64,000 bases of DNA from Polaribacter huanghezhanensis. GTDB taxonomy: Bacteria > Bacteroidota > Bacteroidia > Flavobacteriales > Flavobacteriaceae. The notes under the pieces are model-generated. The model was not told where the DNA came from. It did not search any database and saw only the letters and a program-made list of their open reading frames with translations. The position numbers and the translations under genes are program-made. The stretch spans positions 372,001 to 436,000 of the forward strand of contig NZ_CP128595.1 of the NCBI RefSeq assembly GCF_030444335.1, written 5' to 3'. Positions 19,138 to 28,239 of this stretch are shown one piece after another; the stretch's first letter is position 1; each line of letters begins with the position of its first letter.

Positions 19138-20922
19138 ATGAAAAAAGCTACTATTAATTTTTTATTATTATTTGCGGTTTTATTTTTTAGCTATAGTTAT
19201 AGTCAAAATAGCACGTTAATAAACCATAATTCTCCATTTGAAAATTCTCTTCAAAATAAAAATACGGCTTCAAATCCAACAGTTACCATAACAGGTTCTC
19301 GCATAAACTACACCCCTTCTCCATTTACAGCTATATTTACATTTTCAGAAAATATTCAAAATTTTTCTTTAAGCGATGTTGTTGTTAGCAATGCAACTAC
19401 AGGTGTTTTTAACAAAATTAATGAAAGCAAATACACCGCTTTAATTACACCAATTTCTGACGGAATTGTTACTGTTGATGTTCCTGCAAATTCTTTGCAA
19501 GATTTAGCTAATAATGACAATTTAGCTAGCAATACTTTTAGCATAATCTATGACACAACCAAACCAACTGTTGTTATTACTTCTGACACGCCGAACCCAA
19601 CAAATGCTGCAAGTTTTGTTGCTACATTCACATTTTCTGAAGACGTAGCAGACTTTGATGAAACTTATTTTTCGTTGACAAATGCTAATTATAGTAATTT
19701 TGTTTATATAAATGACGCCCTTTTTAAAGTAACAATCACTCCTATTGCAGACGGAACAGTAAGTATAACTATTCCTGAAAATGAAATAGAAGACAATGCA
19801 GGAAATGGAATTGTTGCTGCTCAATTTTCAATAAATGTTGATAGGACAAAACCAACCACTACAATTACCTGTACAGTTTCTAATCAAACAAATGCTGCAT
19901 TTACAACAACAATTACGTTTTCTGAAGATATTACTGGTTTTGACATCAATGATATTACGCTCGGCAATGCAACAGCCTCTAATTTTGTTGCTACAAGCGC
20001 AACACTATATTCAGCTTTAATTACACCAACTGCAGACGGAATTGTAACCGTTGATGTTTCAAATGATGTTGCAAATGATGCCGCAACAAACGGAAATATT
20101 GCTGCAACTCAATTTAGCATAACTTATGATGCGACAAAACCAACTACTCCATCAATTTTATCTGTAGATAGTTATACATGTGCTAGAGACAATACAACAA
20201 CTGCAGATAACACATTGGTTTTTAACGGAGAATCAGAGCCAAATTCTCAGATAGAAGTTTTTGTAAATACCATTTCTGTTGGAGTTACAACGGCAATTGC
20301 AAACGGAACATGGAGTTTTGATTATACTTCTGTTACACTTCCAGACGCAACATATTCTATAACTGCAAAAGCGACCGATACTGCAAATAATGTAAGTGAT
20401 CTTTCATCAATATTTACAATTAAAGTAAGTACCGTTGATACAGACGGAGATTTGATTCCAGATTTTTGTGATGATGACGATGATAATGATGGTGTTTTAG
20501 ACGATGCTGATAATAGTTACTTACCTAATCCAGGGCAAGAAGATACCGATGGTGACGGTATTGCTGATGTTGAAGAAGATTGTGATAACGATGGAATTAT
20601 CAACTATTACGATACCGATGTTGCTACGTGTCAGAATGCAATTGTTATGAAACAAAAATACGGTTTCTCTCCAAATGGAGATGGAATTAATGAAACTTGG
20701 GTCATCGAAGATATATTATTATACCCAAACAATATAGTGCATATTTACAATCGATCTGGAAAATTAGTGTATCAAATGAAAGGCTATAACAATTCTTTTA
20801 ACGGGTTTTCTAATAAGGTAAATAGCAGTAAAAGATTACCTGTTGGTGCTTATTATTTTACAATAGAATTTAACACGCCAAATTCTAAACCTGCAAAAGG
20901 TTGGATATATATTAATTACTAA
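19138..20922 (+). CDS. SprB-like secreted adhesin with Ig-like repeats and type B T9SS C-terminal domain
   Basis: 594 aa. Order: signal peptide (cleaved near SYSYSQ); three tandem bacterial Ig-like repeats of about 100 aa (each with FTFSE(N/D) and ITPxxDGxVxVxVP, ending in DxTKPT); a fourth Ig-like domain (ANGTWSFDYTSV); an Asp-rich thrombospondin-type-3 calcium-binding stretch (DGDLIPDFCDDDDDNDG); and a gliding-motility-associated C-terminal domain (YGFSPNGDGINETWVIED to GWIYINY). The C-terminal domain is the type that is secreted by the type IX system with help from an SprF protein, and an sprF gene follows 30 bp downstream. Likely a surface adhesin. Confidence 0.9.
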   Translation: MKKATINFLLLFAVLFFSYSYSQNSTLINHNSPFENSLQNKNTASNPTVTITGSRINYTPSPFTAIFTFSENIQNFSLSDVVVSNATTGVFNKINESKYTALITPISDGIVTVDVPANSLQDLANNDNLASNTFSIIYDTTKPTVVITSDTPNPTNAASFVATFTFSEDVADFDETYFSLTNANYSNFVYINDALFKVTITPIADGTVSITIPENEIEDNAGNGIVAAQFSINVDRTKPTTTITCTVSNQTNAAFTTTITFSEDITGFDINDITLGNATASNFVATSATLYSALITPTADGIVTVDVSNDVANDAATNGNIAATQFSITYDATKPTTPSILSVDSYTCARDNTTTADNTLVFNGESEPNSQIEVFVNTISVGVTTAIANGTWSFDYTSVTLPDATYSITAKATDTANNVSDLSSIFTIKVSTVDTDGDLIPDFCDDDDDNDGVLDDADNSYLPNPGQEDTDGDGIADVEEDCDNDGIINYYDTDVATCQNAIVMKQKYGFSPNGDGINETWVIEDILLYPNNIVHIYNRSGKLVYQMKGYNNSFNGFSNKVNSSKRLPVGAYYFTIEFNTPNSKPAKGWIYINY

Positions 20923-20952
20923 AAAAGTTGCAGAAGATTTAAAATTAGAAGA

Positions 20953-21825
20953 ATGAAAAAAATTATATACATAGTACTCTTATGTTGTTTTGCTCAAATT
21001 AGTTTTGCCCAACAAGATGCAAATTTCACGTTATATAATTATAATATGAATATTATAAACCCTGCTTATGCTGGTAGTACTTCTTTTAAAGAAATAAGTT
21101 TAAATTACAGAAGTCAATGGGTTGGCATAAATGATGCTCCAAATACACAAGCTCTTTCGTATTCTTCTCCTTTAAAAAACAATTTAGGTATTGGTATTTC
21201 AATTGTTAGAGATCAAGTTTTTGTATTGCAAGAAACAGATATTGCATTAGATATTTCCTACAAAATAAAGGTATCAGAAACATACGACATTTACTTTGGT
21301 GTAAAAGCTGGAGGATCCATAATAAATATTGATTTAAATAAAGCTGGCGCAAATGGAAGCGATCCTTTGTTTAGTGAAAACCAAAGCTTTTTTAATCCTC
21401 TATTTGGTGCTGGAGTTTATTTAAAACACAACGATTTTTATTTGAGCATTTCTACTCCAAATTTTTTAAACGGAAAAAGATATGTGAAACAAGGAAATGC
21501 CCCAAAAGCAGCAGTAGATAATTTGCATATGTATTATGGGTTTGGATATCATTTTAAAGTGTCCGAAGAGTTTAAAATTACTCCAGGAATTATGTATCGA
21601 AATACAGAAGGTGCGCCGTCATCAGTAGATATTAATACTACATTACAATTTAAAACGATAGATGCAGGAATGAATTATAGAATAGATGAAATGTATTCTG
21701 TTTTTACCATGTTTACTATTATAGAAAATGTAAAATTTGGTGCCGCTTACGATTTTACCACTTCTAAAGTTAACCAAATAAACGACAACGGTTCTATGGA
21801 AGTATTCCTGAAATTTTATCTTTAA
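20953..21825 (+). CDS. SprF/PorP family partner of the adjacent adhesin
   Basis: 290 aa with a signal peptide (cleaved near ISFAQQ) and the family motif NYNMNIINPAYAGS near residues 28-41. The remainder is beta strands ending in MEVFLKFYL. Being directly downstream of a type B CTD adhesin is the standard SprB-SprF arrangement, so it probably exports or anchors that adhesin. The last about 60 residues have a decayed copy at 22870-23067. Confidence 0.9.
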   Translation: MKKIIYIVLLCCFAQISFAQQDANFTLYNYNMNIINPAYAGSTSFKEISLNYRSQWVGINDAPNTQALSYSSPLKNNLGIGISIVRDQVFVLQETDIALDISYKIKVSETYDIYFGVKAGGSIINIDLNKAGANGSDPLFSENQSFFNPLFGAGVYLKHNDFYLSISTPNFLNGKRYVKQGNAPKAAVDNLHMYYGFGYHFKVSEEFKITPGIMYRNTEGAPSSVDINTTLQFKTIDAGMNYRIDEMYSVFTMFTIIENVKFGAAYDFTTSKVNQINDNGSMEVFLKFYL

Positions 21826-21955
21826 TAAATATGCTTATCTTATTTGTAAACGATTAATATATTCCATATCAAAAAAAATATCCAAATAGAAGCTACTACT
21901 AAATGCAACAATAATATTAGTTTATCCTGTCTGAAAGAATAGTTATATAAAAAAC

Positions 21956-22816
21956 ATGATCCATAAATATTTCACAGAATTTAGAACCGAAAGCATGATT
22001 GTCGTTATTATTCTTTCAACAATTTTTATTGCAACCCTTTTTAACTGGCTGATGCATCGTTTGGTTAAAAAATCGCTTATTGAACATCACAAAGATTTAA
22101 CAGGTTATCTTTTTATAAAGCACATTATTACAGCTTTAATATACATCATTGGATTAGCATTTGCATTGGTTCAAATTCCAGAATTTAAAATTGTCGGACA
22201 TTCTCTTTTAGCTGGAGCAGGTGTGCTTTCATTAATTGCTGGGTTAGCTTCTCAACAAGCCTTAAGTAATGTTATGAGTGGTATTCTGATTGTAATTTTT
22301 AAGCCTTTTAGAATTAATGATAAAATTACCCTTAGAGGCACTTTTACTGGAGTTGTTGAAGACATAAATCTGCGTCAAGTTGTAATTCGTGATTTTGAGA
22401 ACAATCGAATTATTATTCCAAATTCGGTAATTAGTAGTGATTTATTAGTAAATGCACATTTAGGTGACAACCGATGTTGTAAATTTATTGACATTGGTAT
22501 TGGGTACAGCTCTAATACCGAACGTGCTCTTGAAATAATGAAAGAAGAGGTTTTAAGTCATCCATTACATATTGATAATCGCACACAAGAAGATATAGAC
22601 AAAGGTGTTCCTCCTGTAATTGCAAGAGTAACTGCATTAGGTGATTCTGCTGTTAACTTAAGAGTTGCTGCATGGGCTAAAGATAGTTCAGATGCTTATG
22701 GGTTATATTGTGATCTGCTACAAAGTATCAAAAACCGTTTTGACAACGAAGGTATTGAAATTCCTTTTCCACAACGATCGGTAACATTAAACAATCCGAA
22801 CATAAATATAAAATAG
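21956..22816 (+). CDS. MscS-family mechanosensitive ion channel
   Basis: 286 aa. Three or so membrane helices (residues about 12-110) end in the pore helix GAGVLSLIAGLASQQALSNVMSG-type region, followed by the MscS beta domain (NDKITLRGTFTGVVEDINLRQ) and a C-terminal alpha/beta part. Role: release of solutes on hypo-osmotic shock. The ATG at 21956 gives a normal small-conductance channel. Confidence 0.92.
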   Translation: MIHKYFTEFRTESMIVVIILSTIFIATLFNWLMHRLVKKSLIEHHKDLTGYLFIKHIITALIYIIGLAFALVQIPEFKIVGHSLLAGAGVLSLIAGLASQQALSNVMSGILIVIFKPFRINDKITLRGTFTGVVEDINLRQVVIRDFENNRIIIPNSVISSDLLVNAHLGDNRCCKFIDIGIGYSSNTERALEIMKEEVLSHPLHIDNRTQEDIDKGVPPVIARVTALGDSAVNLRVAAWAKDSSDAYGLYCDLLQSIKNRFDNEGIEIPFPQRSVTLNNPNINIK

Positions 22817-22869
22817 AAAGCATTCTAAAAAGAAAATTAAAATACTGTTTCATCCTCTGCAATGGTGGG

Positions 22870-23067
22870 TACAGTTAAATAAACACCAGTTAATGCTATT
22901 GTGAAATAGCTAATAAATTATAGTGTTGATAAATTACAAGCTCTTTTTACCCTGTTTAATATCATTAAAAATATAAAACTGGCACTATTTACACTTTCAC
23001 AACTTCAAAAACCAACCAGATAAACGATAATGGTTCAATGGAAGTACTCTTAAAGTTTTTATTTTAA
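22870..23067 (+). pseudogene. Decayed C-terminal fragment of a second SprF/PorP gene
   Basis: The stretch translates with one stop and frame slips to a near copy of the end of the SprF protein encoded at 20953-21825. NYSVDKLQALFTLFNIIKN aligns with NYRIDEMYSVFTMFTIIEN, then after a one-base loss near 22978 TFTTSKTNQINDNGSMEV aligns with DFTTSKVNQINDNGSMEV, ending LLKFLF-stop against FLKFYL-stop. The left limit is approximate. Nothing recognisable is seen in 23068-23471, which is AT-rich. Confidence 0.75.
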
Positions 23068-23471
23068 TTGATTAGAACATTTTCTTGACAATTAATATCA
23101 ATTAAATATAAAGAGCAGGATTAGTTAAAAAAACTATACTTATTATCAAAGCCTATGCCTTCCTTAGAACCTATTATTACATTTAAAATTAAAAGTCTAA
23201 AAAATTATATCATACATTAATTGCATTTTACTCAACATGAAGCCAACAATTTACTCTATAAATTGATCCTCCTTTTTTAGGGGAGCATTTCTATTAAAAA
23301 CAACTTAATCCATAGCTTTTTATCCTTTACAAGAAATAGGTCTGTTTAAGGTAATACAAATTAAATAGTAGTCGCAATAGTTCTCTAGAAGAAATAATAA
23401 AAATTTAATTTCATCTCTATCACCAAAATAAAGTCTGTTTTCTTAAATAACACATAAATATAAATAGATGG

Positions 23472-24842
23472 TTAAATCATTTTAGCAGTCGTATCATCAA
23501 TAAGAATTTCGCTTTCCAAAAACTCGAATAACATTGTACTCCTTTTAATTCCAGTTAACCTAACTTCATGGAGTGTATTTCCAAGTTTTGAATCCCATAC
23601 TGTTTTAACTTTTACTCCATTATTTGTATAACCATACAAAGAACCCTTTCTTATTTTGTTTTCAAATAAAACAAACTTCTCTTTACCAAGTTGACTTTCA
23701 TAAAAAGTATGGAGTTTTATTTTAGACAATCCTATAAGAGCATTTTTTCTTTTATTACAGACAGATTTTGGTACAGCATCTTTTTTTAATGTACCAAATG
23801 CTTTAGTTCCAACTTTAGCTGTATAAACGGTTGTTCTAATATAAGAGACATCTGCTTCTTGTAAAAACCGAACTGTTTCATTAAACAACGCATCAGTCTC
23901 ACCAGGAAAACCAACAAGAATTTCCACAATTATGTACGCATCTGGCATTAACCTCTTTATATTGATAAATAATTCTTTATAAGGCTTTAAAGGAAATGGG
24001 CGATTCATCTTTTTTAACATTTCATCACTTGCACTATCCATTCTAATATTAAAATATGGAGAAATTCTTTTAGAGTTTTTTATAAATCTCAATGTTCTTT
24101 CACTAAACATTGGAGTCGTTATAGATAAAAAAGTAAATCTGCTAATATCTCCAATTTTATCAAGTTCATTAAGTAAATCATAAAAGCTGTGAAGATGTTT
24201 TAAACCCCCATTCTCTCCAGTACCATAATCTCCTATGTTGTCACCAATTAAAAAAACATCTTTTATTCCTTCTAATGCCATGCTCTCTGCATTTGCAAGT
24301 ATATTTTTTAATGTATCACTTTTAGAAGATCCTTTTCTTGAAGGAATTGGACAATATGCACATTCGTGATCACATCCTTCTTGTATTTTTAATGAAACGG
24401 ACGTTTTCTCTTTAGAAAATTTAGACAAATACCCATTAGCTCTTGCTTTTACGATAAACCAAGCTAAAAAAAGATAAAACATCAACGTTAAAAACATTTC
24501 CACAGCTTCATATCGAGGAATATACTCTGTAATATAAAAATGATGAGAAATAAGTACTATCATACCTATAGCTGAGTATTTAGAAACAGGTACAGAAAGT
24601 ATATTTCTTTTGTACAATAACAAAACTGCTAAAAAATTTGTTACTACCGTTAATGAATAAGCATAATAAATCCACTTAGAAGATCCATTCAAAATTACTC
24701 TTGTGTATTTTGGTAAAAAATCTAGCAAAAAATCTATTTGAATAAATCTAGTGGCACCTAAAACGAAAAGGGATATGGAAAGAAAAAGAGCTATAAAAGT
24801 TACTACTTTAAATGTAATTTTGTTAAAAAAATAAGAATTCAT
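23472..24842 (-). CDS. Membrane-anchored radical SAM / TRAM protein (methylthiotransferase-like)
   Basis: 456 aa from the ATG at 24842; a TTG 25 codons upstream is a weaker alternative. Residues about 10-135 hold four predicted membrane helices (possibly DoxX-like). The radical SAM domain follows, with the iron-sulfur motif C157-x3-C161-x2-C164 in EGCDHECAYCPIP, GDNIGDYG, and VEILVGFPGETDALFNETV. The C-terminus has a TRAM-like RNA-binding fold (FENKIRKGSLYGYTNNGVKV). The radical SAM and TRAM parts resemble tRNA methylthiotransferases of the MiaB/MtaB group, but the N-terminal UPF0004 domain carrying the second cluster is absent, replaced by the membrane domain. Substrate unknown. Confidence 0.8.
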   Translation of the reverse strand: MNSYFFNKITFKVVTFIALFLSISLFVLGATRFIQIDFLLDFLPKYTRVILNGSSKWIYYAYSLTVVTNFLAVLLLYKRNILSVPVSKYSAIGMIVLISHHFYITEYIPRYEAVEMFLTLMFYLFLAWFIVKARANGYLSKFSKEKTSVSLKIQEGCDHECAYCPIPSRKGSSKSDTLKNILANAESMALEGIKDVFLIGDNIGDYGTGENGGLKHLHSFYDLLNELDKIGDISRFTFLSITTPMFSERTLRFIKNSKRISPYFNIRMDSASDEMLKKMNRPFPLKPYKELFINIKRLMPDAYIIVEILVGFPGETDALFNETVRFLQEADVSYIRTTVYTAKVGTKAFGTLKKDAVPKSVCNKRKNALIGLSKIKLHTFYESQLGKEKFVLFENKIRKGSLYGYTNNGVKVKTVWDSKLGNTLHEVRLTGIKRSTMLFEFLESEILIDDTTAKMI

Positions 24843-24937
24843 GAAATTAGGAGGTTTATTTTGTAAATATATTAAAATAAAACACAAAAGCAAACCGAAT
24901 TTTTTAATTATACTCAATTCGCTTTTTTTTTTAAATT

Positions 24938-25328
24938 TCAGTCATTGAAAGATTTTAAACAATTAATATTTACGCTTTTGAAAAAAAACAAAATTTCCTT
25001 TACCATTAATAGAAACTTTACTTTTAATGGTTCAATTGGCAGGTCGTTTAACAAGCCTCCATCAACAGAAAGCCTCTCTTTTATTTTAATAGGCTTAAAA
25101 AGTATTGGCACTAAATTGGTTAGAACAATTATTAAATAAACGTAATTAGTCCATGTAGGAGATTCATCTAGAATCTCTCTTGTGGTTTTTGGTAAAAAAT
25201 TAAGAAAAAAAATCAATTTGAAAAAATCAACCGACTCCCCAAAAAAGGAAAAGTAAACTCAGACAAATTGCAAAAAAGCAGTAATTCTAAACGAACTCAG
25301 GTATTTAATTCTTAAATAAGAAAACATA
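24938..25328 (-). pseudogene. Chimeric pseudogene: membrane domain of the radical SAM gene joined to a patatin fragment
   Basis: Read leftward from an ATG at 25328, the first about 75 codons match the N-terminus of the radical SAM protein (LIFFLNFLPKTTREILDES against IDFLLDFLPKYTRVILNGS; YVYLIIVLTNL against YAYSLTVVTNF), with an in-frame TGA about 20 codons in. The frame then switches to patatin sequence (VPILFKPIKIKERLSVDGG and LNDLPIEPLK), nearly identical at the DNA level to the patatin gene at 26705-27475, then ends. The nucleotide match to patatin spans about 25028-25100. It is a recombination product, not a working gene. Confidence 0.8.
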
Positions 25329-25555
25329 ATAACGGGGGATTAATAAGCACAAATATAATTAAAACGACTAAGCAAATTTCTTAAATGTATCTATTAAGAA
25401 AACTTCAAATTATAAATTTACATGGATTTAAAATGTAAACAACAAATTAAACATCTCTATATCATAATCATATCTTTAACTTTTAATAAAAATAGAAATT
25501 GGTTTTTTTAAAAAAATACTCCTTAAATTTAAAATAATAGCAATAAACAATACAA
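25329..25555. other. AT-rich non-coding gap
   Basis: No frame, hairpin or promoter box that I can support. It separates the chimeric pseudogene from the COG4705-like gene. Confidence 0.5.
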
Positions 25556-26314
25556 TTAGTTAACGACCTTTCTATTGGCACCCGATTTTACTGTTAAAAA
25601 TGAGACTGCTGCTATTATTATTACAAAAAAGATAATATTTATGCTTGCTACCGAGACTCCCAATCCACCGTCTTTTGCTGGTTGAATAAATAAATCTCCT
25701 AATGAAGCACCAATAGGTCTTGTAACAATAAACGCGATCCAAAAAGCCAAAACGGCATTTATAATTTTGGTATAATATAAAATACCTGCTAAAATAAAAA
25801 TAGAACCAAAAATAATTAAAGAGTATAAATAACCAACTTTCAAATATTCTGATACAGTATCTCCAACACCTGTTCCTAAAGCAAATGTTGTTAATACAAT
25901 TATCCAATAAAATTTTTCTCGTGTATCATTATTTACAGCGTGTATTGATAATGTATGCTCTTTCTTGTACCACAAGAAAAATAACAAAACCATTGCAATC
26001 GTAAAAATCACATCTAACGTTAATAATGAGACACTAAATTTTTCCACCAAGAAATCAGTAATTAGCGTGCCTTCTATACTCATCATTACAATTAATAACC
26101 AATAAGAAGGTGGGAAGTATTTTTTTTGTTTAAAATTCCAAACAACTACAATAATGGTTATTACCCCCATTAAAATAGCAGTTGTTGACAGCCCTAATTT
26201 TAGATTTACCGAAACATAATCTGCAGCAGTTTCTCCGACTGTTGTAGAAATAATTTTAATAACCCAAAATAACATACCTAAACTAGCAACTCTATTTATT
26301 AACTCTTTATTCAT
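25556..26314 (-). CDS. COG4705-like multispanning membrane protein
   Basis: 252 aa with about seven or eight hydrophobic helices. It contains an internal repeat: STTVGETAADYVSVNLKLG (about residues 24-42) and GTGVGDTVSEYLKVG (about 148-162), plus a third related RPIGASLGDLFIQP near residue 205. These G-(E/D)-T/L motifs in membrane helices are characteristic of the uncharacterised COG4705 membrane-anchored family. The duplicated architecture suggests a transporter-like fold, but substrate and role are unknown. Confidence 0.65.
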   Translation of the reverse strand: MNKELINRVASLGMLFWVIKIISTTVGETAADYVSVNLKLGLSTTAILMGVITIIVVVWNFKQKKYFPPSYWLLIVMMSIEGTLITDFLVEKFSVSLLTLDVIFTIAMVLLFFLWYKKEHTLSIHAVNNDTREKFYWIIVLTTFALGTGVGDTVSEYLKVGYLYSLIIFGSIFILAGILYYTKIINAVLAFWIAFIVTRPIGASLGDLFIQPAKDGGLGVSVASINIIFFVIIIAAVSFLTVKSGANRKVVN

Positions 26315-26704
26315 AATTTGATGTATTTAATTAATAATTAATTTAATTTGGAATTCTAAAAATACTACAATTTATGAATAAAACAGTACTCTTTTTAAAC
26401 TACTCACACAGTATTCTTTTTAGCTTATTCTTTTAATTAACAGATAAATAAGTGTCAGATACTTCAATAGGGTACTAGCTGGTTCTATTACGAATTCTAA
26501 CTTATTATTATTTTATCATTTAATAGCATTTCCCTAAAATACCTTTCTTAAGGGTATGGTTAACTGAGTATTTAATTTTTACTCGATATACTGAATTGAG
26601 GTAGGATGATTTGAGGGAATCATTTCAACATTCTTTCTTTTTATATTAGACAATAAAGGTATCGCTATTTTAAAACAATAGCTGTTCACAAAATAGTTAA
26701 AACA
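26315..26704. other. AT-rich gap of about 390 bp
   Basis: No credible frame or RNA gene seen on either strand. It may hold promoter sequence for the COG4705-like gene, but I could not point to a TAnnTTTG box with confidence. Confidence 0.4.
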
Positions 26705-27475
26705 TTACTTTTTACTTTGAATTGCGCTTTTTATATCTTTAATTTTTAGCAGTGTTGCTTCATATCCAATATCAAAAAGCTCTTGTGATTTCTTCAAATC
26801 AAACATACTATACTTATAGGATTGTTCTAATTCAATCGCAACATCGCATTGAGCAATTCTAGGCGCAATATTACCCCAAATACTCATTTGAGAAACACGT
26901 TCTGCTATTGCCATAATACCAATTATTTCTTTTCTAAAATCGTTTGGGCACACATTTACTCCAATAATTTTTAATTTTTTTTCTTTTAGTGGCTCAATTG
27001 GCAGGTCGTTTAACAAACCTCCATCAACATAAAGACTCTCTTTTATTTTAATAGGCTTAAAAAGAATAGGCACTGCACAAGATGCTAAAATAAGAGGTAT
27101 TAACTCTCCTTTATCTAAAATCTCTCCTCTTCCGCTATTGATATTAGAAATAGAAACATGCAAAGGAATCTTTAAATCTTCTATATTTTTTTGGTGAATA
27201 TGGTGTTTCAAGAAGTTTTGAAGACGCATCATATTTGTTAATTCTTTTTTAAGGAATCCTATTCTAAAAATCTTAAGAAACTCTTTTTCTTTACTTAATT
27301 TTAAAATCTCTAAAGGTGTATATCCAGCACAATACAATGCCGCTATTAAAGCTCCAGCACTTGCTCCTGAGAAACAGGAAGGATATATTCCATTTTCGTT
27401 TAACGCTTGTAAAACGCCAATATGAGCTGCTCCCCTAGCTCCACCTCCAGAAAGCACAACGCCAATATTATTCAT
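26705..27475 (-). CDS. Patatin-like phospholipase
   Basis: 256-aa patatin domain of the RssA/bacterial patatin type. The oxyanion motif GGGARG is at 10-15, the nucleophile elbow GASAG has Ser39, and the catalytic Asp lies in VDGGLLNDLP near residue 150. It probably hydrolyses lipid acyl esters at the membrane. Its ATG overlaps the end of the upstream DUF1003 gene by 8 bp, so they form an operon. A 70-bp piece of it is duplicated in the chimeric pseudogene to the left. Confidence 0.88.
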   Translation of the reverse strand: MNNIGVVLSGGGARGAAHIGVLQALNENGIYPSCFSGASAGALIAALYCAGYTPLEILKLSKEKEFLKIFRIGFLKKELTNMMRLQNFLKHHIHQKNIEDLKIPLHVSISNINSGRGEILDKGELIPLILASCAVPILFKPIKIKESLYVDGGLLNDLPIEPLKEKKLKIIGVNVCPNDFRKEIIGIMAIAERVSQMSIWGNIAPRIAQCDVAIELEQSYKYSMFDLKKSQELFDIGYEATLLKIKDIKSAIQSKK

Positions 27476-28178
27476 TCTTCTTTGTATTAATTTGCTTCAT
27501 TATATCTTCCATCATTTCTACTTGTACCTTTTGAATGTTTAATAATTCTTGTTGTTGATGGATAATAAGATGGTCTAGTTTTTCATGTAACGTTCTTATT
27601 TCTAACTCTGCTTTTAAGTTTATCATATAATCTTGCTGGGCACGATCTCTATCTTTTTCTTCTTGTCTGTTTTGACTCATCATAATTACAGGAGCTTGGA
27701 ATGCTGCTAAACATGATAAAATTAAATTCAATAAAATAAAAGGGTAAGGATCATAGCCTTTGTTTGCAAGCAATACAATATTTGCGGTAATCCAAAGAAA
27801 AATGATGACTGAAAACAAAATAATAAATTTCCAGCTTCCACCAAAAGAGGCTACTTTATCTGCTAAACGCTGCCCAAAATTACTTTTAACATCATTGTTT
27901 TTAAGTAATAAATTATCAGAAATGAGCCCTTGCTTTTCAATACTTTGCAATACATCTTCCTCTAAATTTGAAAGTTCTCCTGCTTCTTTTATCAAATACG
28001 TTTCAAGATACTTTTGCCTATAATAATTTAATTCCGAAATAGAGATTGTACTGTTCTTTGTAAACTTGGGATATTCACTTTTAATAAGATTAAAAATTGA
28101 GAGCCTAATCGTTTTTCCTAAAATCATTTCAGATTTCGGGAATTCATTAGCGGATAAATTGCTTTTAAATGTTTCCAT
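27468..28178 (-). CDS. DUF1003 membrane protein
   Basis: 236 aa. A cytosolic N-terminal part is followed by two membrane helices (FIILFSVIIFLWITANIVLL and PFILLNLILSCLAAFQAPVI) and the family signature MMSQNRQEEKDRDRAQQDY, then a helical tail (LEIRTLHEKLDHLIIHQQQEL). Function unknown. It is transcribed with the patatin gene. Confidence 0.85.
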   Translation of the reverse strand: METFKSNLSANEFPKSEMILGKTIRLSIFNLIKSEYPKFTKNSTISISELNYYRQKYLETYLIKEAGELSNLEEDVLQSIEKQGLISDNLLLKNNDVKSNFGQRLADKVASFGGSWKFIILFSVIIFLWITANIVLLANKGYDPYPFILLNLILSCLAAFQAPVIMMSQNRQEEKDRDRAQQDYMINLKAELEIRTLHEKLDHLIIHQQQELLNIQKVQVEMMEDIMKQINTKKNE

Positions 28179-28239
28179 TGTTATACGTTTAATAAATCTA
28201 ATTGAGTAGAAATTGAGATTGTACTAATTTAATGTTTTT

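Noticed and set aside
23068..23471. Possible insertion-sequence remnant after the sprF fragment
   Set aside because: No transposase motif, terminal repeat or target duplication could be recognised.
24843..24917. Extension of the radical SAM protein to an upstream TTG
   Set aside because: An ATG directly before the first clear membrane helix is available, and the chimeric pseudogene copy also starts at that point (its ATG aligns with the 24842 ATG).
27760..28023. Open frames opposite to DUF1003, mqo and ClC genes
   Set aside because: They are antisense shadows of well-supported genes, without start signals or family resemblance.
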